Assembly: GCA_900545525.1 (NCBI GenBank)
Contig: UQZX01000001.1
Coordinates: forward strand, 127,583 to 191,582
From: an uncultured Prevotella sp.
Lineage (GTDB): Bacteria; Bacteroidota; Bacteroidia; Bacteroidales; Bacteroidaceae
Length of the DNA: 64,000 bases
Direction: 5' to 3'
Position 1 is the stretch's first letter. Every line of letters begins with the position of its first letter. Below, in pieces: positions 25,384-34,070 of the stretch. Below the pieces are notes generated by a model. That model did not search any database, had not been told where the DNA came from, and saw only the letters and a list, made by a program, of their open reading frames with translations. The translations under genes were made by a program, and so were the position numbers.

Positions 25384-25581
25384 ATTTCCATGTTTTGTCT
25401 ACGCCGTGTGTAACGCCTTTGTATTCAGTATGTAGCGCCTTGTGTTCATAAGGTATGGCTTTACGTTGTCCAAAGCTATGCTTTATTGTGCCTAAAGCAT
25501 AGCTTTACGACAGCTTATCCTATGCTTTGTGATTTCCGGAGATGCCGTTCACGTTTCCGATGTGTGTCCTGTGTGGTCTCC
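25384..25581. repeat. 22-bp periodic degenerate array 3 (nine units)
   Basis: Nine consecutive 22-bp units fill 25384-25581 exactly (starts at 25384, 25406, 25428, 25450, 25472, 25494, 25516, 25538 and 25560). Neighbouring units share cores: two have AACGCCTTT or AGCGCCTTG, and three have GTATGGCTTTA, CTATGCTTTAT or CATAGCTTTAC. The array fills the space between the exonuclease III start and the ribH terminator. Confidence 0.8.
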
Positions 25582-25585
25582 GGTT

Positions 25586-25621
25586 AAAATAAAAGGCCTG
25601 TGCTTTTTGCACAAGCCTTTA
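25586..25621 (-). terminator. Terminator after ribH
   Basis: AAAGGCcTGTGC (25590-25601) and GCACAaGCCTTT (25607-25618) form a stem with a 5-nt loop. On the minus strand a CTTTTATTTT tail follows. Confidence 0.8.
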
Positions 25622-25642
25622 TCTGTTTAATGCCTTCCGGCA

Positions 25643-26119
25643 TCAGAACTTAGCCATTTTTATTGCATCGATGGCGCACTCGTCGCCTTTGTTTCCATAC
25701 TTTCCGCCGCTTCTGTCCTTAGCCTGCTGCAGGTCGTTGGTTGTGAGCAGTCCGTAAATTACGGGTATCTCGCTCTTTGCGTTCAGCCTTGCAATGCCGT
25801 AGGTCACACCTTGGCAGATGTAGTCGAAGTGGGGGGTCTCGCCCCGTATCACGCTTCCGAGGATTATAATGGCATCATAGCTGCCGTTGAGAGTCATCTG
25901 ATGCGCGCCGTAGACAAGCTCAAAACTGCCCGGAACGGTCTTTACATGGATGTTTTCAGGCAGTGCCCCGTGCTTTTCCAGCGTGCTTACGGCTCCGTCG
26001 AGCAGTGCTCCCGTAATCTCAGAGTTCCACTCCGCCACCACGATGCCGAAGCACATGTTGCTTGCATCGGGTATTTTCTCGGTGTCGTATGCCGAAAGGT
26101 TGTGTTGTGCTGTTGCCAT
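25643..26119 (-). CDS. ribH: 6,7-dimethyl-8-ribityllumazine synthase
   Basis: Lumazine synthase condenses 5-amino-6-ribitylamino-uracil with dihydroxybutanone phosphate, the penultimate step of riboflavin synthesis, in an icosahedral cytoplasmic particle. The 158-residue length is normal. Key motifs are FGIVVAEWNSEIT, VKTVPGSFELVYGAHQM, IILGSVIRGETPHFDYI (with the catalytic His region) and PVIYGLLTTNDLQQA followed by NKGDECA. Its ATG overlaps the stop of the TPR gene (TAATG), indicating translational coupling. Confidence 0.97.
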   Translation of the reverse strand: MATAQHNLSAYDTEKIPDASNMCFGIVVAEWNSEITGALLDGAVSTLEKHGALPENIHVKTVPGSFELVYGAHQMTLNGSYDAIIILGSVIRGETPHFDYICQGVTYGIARLNAKSEIPVIYGLLTTNDLQQAKDRSGGKYGNKGDECAIDAIKMAKF

Positions 26120-26820
26120 TATTTGGTTGTTGCGCGTTCTATATATTTGTCAATCTCCTGTGAAACGGCAGAGTTTACATACTTTTTCTTTATGTCGTTG
26201 TAAATCTCCAGTGCCTCATCCTTCTTGTTCTGGCTTTCCAATATCTCCGCTGCCTTTATGAGGAATGTGGGAGACAGGCTGTTGTTTGTCTTCTCGTCAG
26301 CCTTGGAGTCTGCCATCTTGGCTGCTTTTTTGAAGCATTCCACAGCCTTGTCAAGCTCGTTCACGTGTGCATAGGCATCGCCGAGGGCAGACACGGCTGC
26401 TGGACTTATCATCATATCTCCTGCCGTAGAGTAGTCTTCAAGATACTGTACTGCCTCTTTCCATTTGTTAAGGTTGGCGTAACACAGTCCTGCATAGAGG
26501 TTGGCAAGGTTGCCTGCGTCCGTGCTGCTGTAGTCTGAAGCAATCTTGACGAAGCCTGCATAGCCTGTACCGTCGCCGTTCAGGGCTTTGTCATACTGCT
26601 GGTTTGCAAAGTATTCCTGTCCCTTTGCCAGTGCGGTGCTTGCCTCGTCCTGACGCGGTTCGGCAACATAGTTCTTGTAAATTATGGTTCCTGCAACGAT
26701 TACGATTATCGCTGCAACTACCGAGATGATAACGTTTTTGTACTTAAGGAAAGACGCTTCGCGTTTTGTCAGTAACTCCTCTGTGTTCGGAGTGCCGTTC
26801 TTTTCGATTGGATTTGCCAT
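26119..26820 (-). CDS. TPR-repeat inner-membrane protein
   Basis: The 233-residue protein starts MANPIEKNG. It has a membrane helix at about residues 28-50 (NVIISVVAAIIVIVAGTIIY), then an exported domain of tetratricopeptide repeats (GNLANLYAGLCYANLNKW, AAVSALGDAYAHVNELDKAVECFKKAA, KDEALEIYNDIKKKY). The layout is like YfgM/ancillary SecYEG-associated proteins, but the function is not established. I chose the ATG at 26820; a longer frame from 26847 adds only MKINKIIEI. It is coupled to ribH downstream. A -7 TAATTTTG on the minus strand lies at 26865-26872. Confidence 0.82.
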   Translation of the reverse strand: MANPIEKNGTPNTEELLTKREASFLKYKNVIISVVAAIIVIVAGTIIYKNYVAEPRQDEASTALAKGQEYFANQQYDKALNGDGTGYAGFVKIASDYSSTDAGNLANLYAGLCYANLNKWKEAVQYLEDYSTAGDMMISPAAVSALGDAYAHVNELDKAVECFKKAAKMADSKADEKTNNSLSPTFLIKAAEILESQNKKDEALEIYNDIKKKYVNSAVSQEIDKYIERATTK

Positions 26821-26864
26821 TATTTCTATTATTTTATTTATTTTCAAATAAGTTTAAAGTGTGG

Positions 26865-26872
26865 CAAAATTA
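26865..26872 (-). promoter_or_regulatory. -7 element of the TPR-ribH operon
   Basis: The minus strand reads TAATTTTG about 45 bp before the ATG at 26820. The -33 region has no clear TTTG. Confidence 0.5.
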
Positions 26873-26936
26873 CTTATTTTATCCCATATATTGAAATTTA
26901 TCAATGACTTTTTTCGTTTTTAAATGGCAAATGAAC

Positions 26937-26944
26937 TAACTTTG
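26937..26944 (+). promoter_or_regulatory. -7 element of recF
   Basis: TAACTTTG lies 24 bp before the recF ATG. The divergent TPR-ribH promoter is 65 bp away. Confidence 0.6.
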
Positions 26945-26967
26945 CAGGACATTGAACGTAACGGCAG

Positions 26968-28077
26968 ATGTTACTTAAGAAAATCTCAATTATCAATTAT
27001 AAGAATATCAAGGCGGCGTCTTTGGAGCTTTCTCCAAAGATAAACTGTTTCATAGGCCATAACGGTGAGGGCAAGACAAACCTCCTCGATGCTGTCTACT
27101 ATATGTCTTTTTGCCGCAGTGCATACACTTCTTCAGACTCTCAGGTGTTGTGTCATGATGAGGATTTCTTCGTGCTCGAAGGTCTTTATGAGACCGACGG
27201 CGGTGACGAGGAGAACGTGTATTGCGGCATGAAGCGCGGTATGAAGAAGCATTTCAAGCGCAACAAGAAGGAGTATAAGAGGCTTTCGCAGCATATAGGA
27301 CTTATCCCGCTGATATTCGTATCGCCCTCTGACACCCTTCTTATTGAGGGCGGAGGCGACGAAAGGCGCAGGCTTATGGATGTTGTAATATCGCAGTATG
27401 ACGGCACATACATTGATGCCGTAAACCGGTATAACAAGGCTTTGCGTCAGCGCAATACGCTTCTGAAAATGGAAAACGAGCCTGATGCGGCACTTATGGA
27501 TATATGGGAGGAGCAGATGGCAGAGTCGGGAGAGATGATATATGCCAAGCGGCGTGAGTTCATCGACCGGCTTATACCTGTTTTCCAGAGCTTTTATGAG
27601 ATGATATCCGACGGCAAGGAGACCGTTTCGCTCGACTATGTTTCTCATTGTCAGCGCGGTCCGCTCCTCGAGGTGATACGCCGTGACAGGATTAAAGACC
27701 GTGCCGTGGGCTATTCATTGCACGGTGTCCACCGCGATGACCTTGAGATGCAGCTTGGAGGATATCCCATGAAGCGTGAAGGGAGTCAGGGTCAGAACAA
27801 GACATTTGTAATTGCACTGAAGCTTGCCCAGTTTGATTTTCTCAGGCGGACGTGCGGCAACACCAAGCCGATATTGCTTCTCGACGATATTTTCGACAAG
27901 CTCGACGCGCGCCGTGTTGAGCAGATTGTGCGCATAGTGGCAGGTGACGGCTTCGGACAGATATTCCTTACCGACACCAACCGCGACCATCTTGACCGCA
28001 TATTGCATACCGGTTCGCACGACTACAGGATATTCTCCGTTTCCGGAGGCAATGTAACGGAAAGGGAGGAAGACTGA
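26968..28077 (+). CDS. recF: DNA replication and repair protein RecF
   Basis: RecF is an SMC-like ATPase that loads RecA at single-strand gaps with RecO and RecR. The 369-residue protein has the Walker A motif GHNGEGKTNLLDAV near residue 34, a signature-type region GSQGQNKTFVIALKLAQ and the Walker B region PILLLDDIFDKLD followed by QIFLTDTNRDHL. The start MLLKKISIINYKNIKAASL is typical. Its TGA overlaps the ATG of the DUF721 gene (TGATG), so both are translated together. Confidence 0.97.
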   Translation: MLLKKISIINYKNIKAASLELSPKINCFIGHNGEGKTNLLDAVYYMSFCRSAYTSSDSQVLCHDEDFFVLEGLYETDGGDEENVYCGMKRGMKKHFKRNKKEYKRLSQHIGLIPLIFVSPSDTLLIEGGGDERRRLMDVVISQYDGTYIDAVNRYNKALRQRNTLLKMENEPDAALMDIWEEQMAESGEMIYAKRREFIDRLIPVFQSFYEMISDGKETVSLDYVSHCQRGPLLEVIRRDRIKDRAVGYSLHGVHRDDLEMQLGGYPMKREGSQGQNKTFVIALKLAQFDFLRRTCGNTKPILLLDDIFDKLDARRVEQIVRIVAGDGFGQIFLTDTNRDHLDRILHTGSHDYRIFSVSGGNVTEREED

Positions 28078-28367
28078 TGTTCAAGCGTGATGTGTTGTCG
28101 CTTGCCGACGTTATAAACCGCTGCCTGCGTCAGAACGGGCTTGAGACGCCGCTCCTACAGAAGCGTCTTGTCGATGCGTGGGGCACGGTTGCGGGAAGCA
28201 TGGTGGAGAGTTATACTGCCGAAAAGTATATCCGCAATCAGGTCCTTTATGTTAAAATAACGAGTCCGGCGTTGCGTTCGGACCTTTCGATGATGCGTAC
28301 ACGTCTTGTGGCACGGCTCAACGGGCATGTCGGCAGCAAGGTCATTACGGATGTAAGGATATATTGA
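28077..28367 (+). CDS. DUF721/DciA-like protein
   Basis: This 96-residue protein starts in the overlap with recF. It has the DUF721 features of a short helical N-terminus (LADVINRCLRQNGL) and a KH-like part with VDAWGTVAGSMVESYTAEKYI and LYVKITSPALRSDLSMMRTRLVARLN. DciA proteins of this family recruit or load the replicative helicase in bacteria lacking DnaC; coupling to recF fits a replication role. Confidence 0.85.
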   Translation: MFKRDVLSLADVINRCLRQNGLETPLLQKRLVDAWGTVAGSMVESYTAEKYIRNQVLYVKITSPALRSDLSMMRTRLVARLNGHVGSKVITDVRIY

Positions 28368-28378
28368 CACGCCGCAGG

Positions 28379-28924
28379 CTATTGCCCGTTGCATATCACT
28401 TCGTCCATTCTTATATCGTTCTTGTCCGTGGGCAGTTTCTCAACCTTTTGAAAATCAAAGCATAATCCTATCTTGTATACATCCGGTATCCTGGCAAGGA
28501 AGCGGTCGTAATATCCCTTTCCCCTGCCGAGACGGTTGTTTCCGGCATCGAAAGCCATGCCCGGAACGACGGCAACGTCTATGCTTTCATAACATGTGTA
28601 TAGTTCCCCCGTTGGTTCCATTATGCCGTATGCTCCTTCTTTAAGGCTTTGTCTGCCCTCGTAACGGTGCAGTTCCATGTCGCTGCTGCCTGTCACGACG
28701 GGCAGCAGCACCGTCTTTCCGCTTTGGGCAAGAACGTCTGCCGCGGCGCGGGTATCCACCTCATCCGGCAGAGAGTGATATATTAATATTGTTCGCGCGT
28801 TCTTTATTATAGGGTGGGAGAGCAGGGCTGCAACTGCCGAAAGCGACATTTCACCCAGCTCCTTGCCGGTGAACTGCCGCTTTCTCTCGCGCATTTTCTT
28901 ACGGAGGTCATTCTTCGCCGTCAT
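28379..28924 (-). CDS. 5-formyltetrahydrofolate cyclo-ligase
   Basis: The enzyme (MTHFS) turns 5-formyl-THF plus ATP into 5,10-methenyl-THF and recycles folate. The 181-residue protein has KNDLRKKMRERKR, the ARTILIYHSLPDEVDT segment, VAVVPGMAFDAGNNRLGRGKGYYDRFLAR (the family hallmark GxGxGYYDR) and a short C-terminal part. Its start overlaps the stop of the S41 protease gene by 4 bp. Confidence 0.95.
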   Translation of the reverse strand: MTAKNDLRKKMRERKRQFTGKELGEMSLSAVAALLSHPIIKNARTILIYHSLPDEVDTRAAADVLAQSGKTVLLPVVTGSSDMELHRYEGRQSLKEGAYGIMEPTGELYTCYESIDVAVVPGMAFDAGNNRLGRGKGYYDRFLARIPDVYKIGLCFDFQKVEKLPTDKNDIRMDEVICNGQ

Positions 28925-30654
28925 GCCTTCAGCAATATATTTTGCCTTGTCATTTCCGTTCCGGTTGGTGCAGACATGATATCCGTTCCGCGGAAAAGCG
29001 CCACTTTCCCGTTCTTACCCTTACCCGCGGGTGCCGGCTTCTTGGGGAATGCGGCGTTGCGGCGGAAGACATCGAGTGCCGTATTTATAACTTTGTCGTC
29101 ACTGTTGATATACTTTATCCAAGCCTCTTCGTCCATAATGTTGTATATTATGCGGCTGTTGATGTAGCGCTCAAGCAGGTTGTGCGACTTTCTTATCATG
29201 AGATTGCGGCGCTGCAGCCCGTTCTTGTCGGCGAAAGATGCAAACTTCTCCACCGTGTTCTGTTTCACAAGATAGTCCGAAAGCTCCATCATTTCCGTAA
29301 ATGTGTTAAGTTTCAGACGGTTGTCGTCGGTGTATGTGAATGCAAACTGCAATATCATTCCGCTCATTGCCGCCTCTTTGTAGTACGAAGTTACGTTTGT
29401 CGTATCCTCGGGCACAAAGATGTCCGGGGTGATACCGCCCCCTCCGTACACCGTTCTTCCGAGAACCGTGTGGTAGGCAGGTCCCGTATGCTTTATGCTG
29501 TCTTGCGAGAAAAACTCCCCGTGTGTGTATCTTGTCATCAGGTCATCTTCATAATCGCGCTCCGCCCCTGGCACATACGGTTTCTGTATACATCTTCCCG
29601 ACGGCGTGTAATAACGTGCCACGGTAAGGCGTATCATCGATCCGTCGTTGAAACTCATCTGTTGCTGTACCAGTCCCTTGCCGAAAGAGCGGCGTCCTAT
29701 TATCGTTGCGCGGTCGTTGTCCTGCATTGCTCCTGCAAGAATTTCAGCCGCGGAAGCCGATGACTCGTTGATGAGTATTACGAGAGGTATGTCCTGATAG
29801 CTGCCATGCCCGTCACTCGGATAGTCTTTGCGTGGCGAGCGGCGTCCCTCGGTATATACGATGAGACGTTTTGCCGGCAGAAACTCGTTGGCAATCTGTA
29901 TTGCAGACTGCAGATATCCGCCGGTATTGTCGCGCAGGTCTATCACTAAGTTGCCGAAACCCTCCTGAGAGAGCTGTGCAAGTGCTATGAGCAGCTCAGG
30001 ATATGTATTGTCCCCGAAGCTTTTTATACGTATGTATCCGGTCTTGTCGTCAAGCATGTATGCCGCGCTGACGCTCTTCTGCGGAATGTCGCCGCGTGTA
30101 ACCGTAAAGTATCTCTGCTTCTTCTCGCGATAACGCAGCACCCCGATCTTCACTTTCGTGTCCTTGGGACCCTTCAGCCGGTGCATCGCCTCCTCGTTGG
30201 TGACCGTCTTTCCCACGAAAGGCTTGCCGTCGAGGCTTACTATCTTGTCGCCTGCAATTATGCCGGCGCGCTCTGCCGGCCCGTTCTTTATTACCCCTTG
30301 CACACGTATAGTGTCTTTTCTTATTACAAATTCTATACCCACTCCGGAGAAAGAACCTTTCAGTTCGTCGGTCGCACGCTGCACATCCTTTGCGCTTATG
30401 TATGTGGAATGCGGGTCGAGATCTGCCAGTATCTGCGGGATAGCCTTGTCTACGAGCGAGTCGATGTTAACCGCGTCCACATACTGGTCGTTGATTATGT
30501 GGAGCAGGTTGTTCAGCCTGTTGCTGCCCGAGTTGATTATATTCAGCCGGTTGCCCGAAAAGTGGTTGGCATAGAACGTGCCTATTAATATTCCTATAAC
30601 CACGCACAGTGCCATCAGCAGCGGCATGTAGCGGTTTGATTTATTCTGTCTCAT
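28921..30654 (-). CDS. S41 family C-terminal processing peptidase
   Basis: The 577-residue protein has an N-terminal membrane helix (LLMALCVVIGILIGTFYA), a PDZ domain (FSGVGIEFV ... VQGVIKNGPAERAGIIAGD, about residues 95-190) and an S41 protease domain. That domain has LVIDLRDNTGGYLQSAI, the serine region LINESSASAAEILAGAMQD and the lysine in RRSFGKGLVQQ. The Ser-Lys dyad is intact. CtpA-type enzymes cleave periplasmic substrates with unstructured C-termini. A basic tail of about 40 residues follows. It overlaps the dCMP deaminase upstream by 14 bp, so three genes form one unit. Confidence 0.93.
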   Translation of the reverse strand: MRQNKSNRYMPLLMALCVVIGILIGTFYANHFSGNRLNIINSGSNRLNNLLHIINDQYVDAVNIDSLVDKAIPQILADLDPHSTYISAKDVQRATDELKGSFSGVGIEFVIRKDTIRVQGVIKNGPAERAGIIAGDKIVSLDGKPFVGKTVTNEEAMHRLKGPKDTKVKIGVLRYREKKQRYFTVTRGDIPQKSVSAAYMLDDKTGYIRIKSFGDNTYPELLIALAQLSQEGFGNLVIDLRDNTGGYLQSAIQIANEFLPAKRLIVYTEGRRSPRKDYPSDGHGSYQDIPLVILINESSASAAEILAGAMQDNDRATIIGRRSFGKGLVQQQMSFNDGSMIRLTVARYYTPSGRCIQKPYVPGAERDYEDDLMTRYTHGEFFSQDSIKHTGPAYHTVLGRTVYGGGGITPDIFVPEDTTNVTSYYKEAAMSGMILQFAFTYTDDNRLKLNTFTEMMELSDYLVKQNTVEKFASFADKNGLQRRNLMIRKSHNLLERYINSRIIYNIMDEEAWIKYINSDDKVINTALDVFRRNAAFPKKPAPAGKGKNGKVALFRGTDIMSAPTGTEMTRQNILLKA

Positions 30655-31099
30655 CTTCTTCCGGATTAAGATAAATAACTTCTATGTCGGCTCTTTTCAG
30701 CAGGTTTATGCCGTCTTCGAGCCGATATTTCTCTCCATATACTACGCGTTTGATGCCCGACTGTATTATCAGCTTGGCACATTCTATGCACGGGGAAGCC
30801 GTTACGTACAGCGTAGAGCCGTCGCTGTTGTTCGAGCTTCGTGCCAGTTTCGTTATTGCGTTGGCTTCGGCATGAAGCACATACGCCTTTGTAACGTTGT
30901 TGTCATCTTCGCAAACATTCTCGAAGCCGCTCGGTGTACCGTTGTATCCGTCGCTTATAATCATCTTGTCCTTCACCACCAGCGCACCCACCTTCCGTCT
31001 TTTGCAGTAGCTGTTCTCTGCCCAGATGCGTGCCATGCGCAGGTAGCGCAGGTCGAGAAGCCGTTGTTTGTTGTCTGTTGCCATTGGTCTAAACTCCAT
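30641..31099 (-). CDS. Deoxycytidylate (dCMP) deaminase
   Basis: The protein is 152 residues long. dCMP deaminase makes dUMP for thymidylate synthesis. The zinc site shows as AYVLHAEANAI (HAE with catalytic Glu) and TASPCIECAKLII (PCxxC). GALVVKDKMIISDGYNGTP is the substrate-binding part of the family. Two ATGs are possible; the first (31099) follows a GGAGG purine block closely, and the second (31084) also has a plausible distance. The first is reported, with some doubt. Confidence 0.93.
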   Translation of the reverse strand: MEFRPMATDNKQRLLDLRYLRMARIWAENSYCKRRKVGALVVKDKMIISDGYNGTPSGFENVCEDDNNVTKAYVLHAEANAITKLARSSNNSDGSTLYVTASPCIECAKLIIQSGIKRVVYGEKYRLEDGINLLKRADIEVIYLNPEEDETE

Positions 31100-31144
31100 T
31101 CCTCCTCCACTTATTATTACTTTACTGCCTTTTCTCCTTCCTCC

Positions 31145-33262
31145 TTACTCCTCAACTCCTTTCTCCTTGCTGCCTTTTCTCCTTACTCCCTTTCTTATCC
31201 CGTTTCTCTTAAGCAGTGCATCTACGGTCGGGGCACAGCCGCGGAAGCGCTTGTATAGCGTCATCGGATGCTCCGTTCCGCCCTTTGACAGGATGTTGTC
31301 ACGGAAGCTCTGCGCTGTCTTTCTGTCGAATATGCCGTTCTTTTTGAACATGCTGAAGGCATCGGCATCCAGCACTTCCGCCCATTTATAGCTGTAGTAT
31401 CCCGCCGCATAGCCGCCTGCCATGATATGGCTGAACTGCACCGTCATGCACGTATCGGGCAGTTGGCGGGTGACGACAGCCTTTTCCCACGCTTTCTTTT
31501 CAAACTTTATTATGTCGTCGGTGAACTCTTCTTTCTGCGTATAGTATGCCATGTCGAGCAAACCGAAGCTCACTTGCCTCATGCAGGCGTATGCCGCCAT
31601 GAAGTTACGGCTCCTGACTATTCGTGAGATAAGCTCATCGGGGAGCGGTTCTCCAGTCTCATAATGGAAGGCAAACGTGCGCAGGAACTCTTTCTCCACG
31701 GCAAAGTTCTCCATTATCTGTGAGGGCAGCTCTACAAAATCCCACCATACGTTGGTGCCGCTGAGGCTCTCGAAGCGCGTGTTTGCAAACATTCCATGCA
31801 GCGAATGCCCGAACTCGTGCAGGAAAGTCTCCACTTCTCCAAGGGTGAGCAGAGCCGGTTTGTCGTCGGTAGGCTTTGTAAGGTTCATCACAACGCTTAC
31901 ATGCGGACGCACGTTTTCGCCCTTGCGGTCTATCCATTGTCCCTGATATCCGGTCATCCATGCACCGCCCTGCTTGCCCTTGCGCGGGTGGAAGTCGGCA
32001 TAGAACACGGCAAGAAACGAGCCGTCGGCATCGAACACCTCGTAGGCTTTCACGTCTTTGTGATACACCTGTATGTCCTTGTTCTCCTTGAACGTTATGC
32101 CATAAAGGCGGTTTGCCAGCCCGAAGACACCGCCGATGACCCGCGACAGTTCGAAATAGGGGCGCAGCATCTCCGCGTCGAGGTTAAACTTCTTCAGTTG
32201 CAGTTTGTGCGAATAATAGCCGAAGTCCCACGGCTGCATCTCGAAGTCCTTTCCCTCCGCTTTCCTTGCCGTCTTTTCTATCTCGGCAACTTCCTTCAGC
32301 GCCGTCGGCTTGTATGCCGTTATGAGGTCGTCGAGCAGCCTGTACACGTTGCGGGCATTGCCTGCCATCCGGTTTTTCAGCACATATTCGGCGTATGTCC
32401 TGTATCCCAACAGCTGTGCAATCTCCCTCCTCAGGTTCACTATCCGCCTGCATATCTCTATGTTGTTCTCCGTGTTGTCGTGCGTACACTCGGTGTTGCG
32501 TGCCATATACATCTCCTTGCGCAGGTCGCGCTGAGTCGAGTATGTCATGAAAGGACTGAAACTCGGATAGTCGAGTGTGAATATCCAGCCCTCCTTGCCC
32601 TGTTCCTTTGCGGCAAGGGCGGCAGCCTCACGTGCCGTATCGGGCAGACCTTCCAGCTGTTTCTCATCTGTTATGTGTAGGCTGTATGCCTTGTTTTCCT
32701 TCAGCAGGTTCTGCGAGAACTGCAACGACAGCATGCTTGCCTCCTCGGTAAGGCTGCGCAGCCTTGCCTTTCCCTCTTCGTCCAGCAGTGCCCCGCTGCG
32801 GACAAATCCGTCATAACTGTCGTCAAGCAGCCTTTTCTCTTCGGGTGTCAGCCTGCGGTGGTGCCTGTGCACAGCCTTTACGCGCTCAAACAGACGTTTG
32901 TTCAGGCGCACGTCGTTGGCGTGTTGGGTCAGTATGGGCTGTATCTTCTGTGCCAATGCGTCCATTTCGTCGTTTGTCTCTGCGCTCAGAAGGTTGAAGA
33001 ACACTGTGGATACGCGCGACAGAAGGTCGTAATAGCCTTCCTTGTCCTCCTCCGTATTTATGATTGTATTGTCGAAAGTAGGTTTCTCCGTGTTGTTTAC
33101 CGTCTTGTCTATCAGCTCGTTGTCTCTCCTTATGCCTTCCATGAAAGCCTCTTCAAAGTCTTCCATGTGTATGTCTCCGAACGGCACTGTGTCGTGCGGC
33201 GTGCCGTAAGGTTCCAAGAACGGGTTTCTGCGTTGTCTTTTTTCTTCTGTATTATTGCTCAT
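31145..33262 (-). CDS. M3 family zinc peptidase (peptidyl-dipeptidase Dcp / oligopeptidase type)
   Basis: The roughly 705-residue protein is an M3 metallopeptidase with the zinc motif FLHEFGHSLHGMF (HExxH) and downstream SYKWAEVLDADAFSMF, the third ligand region. It degrades short peptides, in the cytoplasm or periplasm; no clear signal peptide is seen. I chose the ATG at 33262 (MSNNTEEKRQ): the longer frame needs a TTG at 33283 that lies at the predicted transcription start. The C-terminal end RRKGSKEKGVEE is encoded by a purine-rich repeat tract, so the last dozen residues may be a recent addition. Confidence 0.93.
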   Translation of the reverse strand: MSNNTEEKRQRRNPFLEPYGTPHDTVPFGDIHMEDFEEAFMEGIRRDNELIDKTVNNTEKPTFDNTIINTEEDKEGYYDLLSRVSTVFFNLLSAETNDEMDALAQKIQPILTQHANDVRLNKRLFERVKAVHRHHRRLTPEEKRLLDDSYDGFVRSGALLDEEGKARLRSLTEEASMLSLQFSQNLLKENKAYSLHITDEKQLEGLPDTAREAAALAAKEQGKEGWIFTLDYPSFSPFMTYSTQRDLRKEMYMARNTECTHDNTENNIEICRRIVNLRREIAQLLGYRTYAEYVLKNRMAGNARNVYRLLDDLITAYKPTALKEVAEIEKTARKAEGKDFEMQPWDFGYYSHKLQLKKFNLDAEMLRPYFELSRVIGGVFGLANRLYGITFKENKDIQVYHKDVKAYEVFDADGSFLAVFYADFHPRKGKQGGAWMTGYQGQWIDRKGENVRPHVSVVMNLTKPTDDKPALLTLGEVETFLHEFGHSLHGMFANTRFESLSGTNVWWDFVELPSQIMENFAVEKEFLRTFAFHYETGEPLPDELISRIVRSRNFMAAYACMRQVSFGLLDMAYYTQKEEFTDDIIKFEKKAWEKAVVTRQLPDTCMTVQFSHIMAGGYAAGYYSYKWAEVLDADAFSMFKKNGIFDRKTAQSFRDNILSKGGTEHPMTLYKRFRGCAPTVDALLKRNGIRKGVRRKGSKEKGVEE

Positions 33263-33287
33263 AGCTGTATGGTCTTTTGCCAACTTG

Positions 33288-33295
33288 CAAAGTTA
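33288..33295 (-). promoter_or_regulatory. -7 element of the M3 peptidase gene
   Basis: The minus strand reads TAACTTTG, placing the transcription start near 33281 and the ATG about 20 nt later. Confidence 0.55.
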
Positions 33296-33371
33296 TTTTT
33301 ATTGTTTCTCTTACCTTAATATATAGTGAGTCCTTTTGCCGGTGATGCCATGTCTGGTCTCAAAGCCTTTC

Positions 33372-34061
33372 CTAAAGCCTTTTTTCTGCTGTCTGTATGA
33401 ACCGTTCCAGTGCAGGAAAGCATATCTCGCCGCGTCTTAACGTGATGATGCCCTCGTCGTTCATGGCGTTAAGTTCCCGCGAAATGTTGAGGCGGCTCTC
33501 GTTTATCTCACGCCCGAGTTGCTCCATCTTGATGTACAGTGTTTTCCTTCCAGCCGGCTTTGTGCACCGCATCTCCATGAAGCGGGATATCTTTGCACGT
33601 ATTCCCTGCGGATGTTTGCGCCACGGGTGGCGTGCTGTTTTCTGTGTCTGTGTACATAATATGTTCAGCAGGTTGAGCCTGAAAATCTCGAACTTTTCCG
33701 AAAGAATCATCGCCTCATGCTTGCTTATTGTCATAAACTCGCAGTCTGTCACAGCCTTGAATGTCTTTGTATATCTCTGTGTCAGTCCGAAGAGACATTC
33801 GGGTTGCAGTATGTTGGGCGCATATATCTCCTCTTCCATGATGTATCTTCTGTCGTCCGGTATGCTCTCAGAGCACAGCATGCCTTTGATAAGGAACAAC
33901 AGGCGGCTGCAGTTGTCGCCCTCTTTCACCACGGTGCGCCCTCCGGCGGTGTTTATGAAGCCGAAGCGCGTGTCAAGGACAACCTGTTCAAGGTCGCCGA
34001 TGCTCATGCCCTGAAACAGCGGAAGCTCGAGAAGCTTGTTGTATGTAGGTTGCAAAGACAT
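33372..34061 (-). CDS. Crp/Fnr family transcriptional regulator
   Basis: The 229-residue protein has a cyclic-nucleotide-binding-like beta-roll (VKEGDNCSRLLFLIKGMLCSE) and a C-terminal winged helix with QLGREINESRLNISRELNAM and IITLRRGEICFPALERF. No cysteine cluster for an iron-sulfur centre is present at the N-terminus. Target genes are unknown. It starts 9 bp after the ApbE stop, so both may be one transcript, perhaps linking redox status to flavinylation. The gap to the peptidase (33263-33371) is empty apart from the -7 box. Confidence 0.9.
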   Translation of the reverse strand: MSLQPTYNKLLELPLFQGMSIGDLEQVVLDTRFGFINTAGGRTVVKEGDNCSRLLFLIKGMLCSESIPDDRRYIMEEEIYAPNILQPECLFGLTQRYTKTFKAVTDCEFMTISKHEAMILSEKFEIFRLNLLNILCTQTQKTARHPWRKHPQGIRAKISRFMEMRCTKPAGRKTLYIKMEQLGREINESRLNISRELNAMNDEGIITLRRGEICFPALERFIQTAEKRL

Positions 34062-34070
34062 GCGAAAAGA

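Noticed and set aside
25384..25581. The 22-bp arrays read as CRISPR arrays
   Set aside because: Units are too short and degenerate, there is no constant repeat with unique spacers of 28-40 bp, and no cas gene is nearby.
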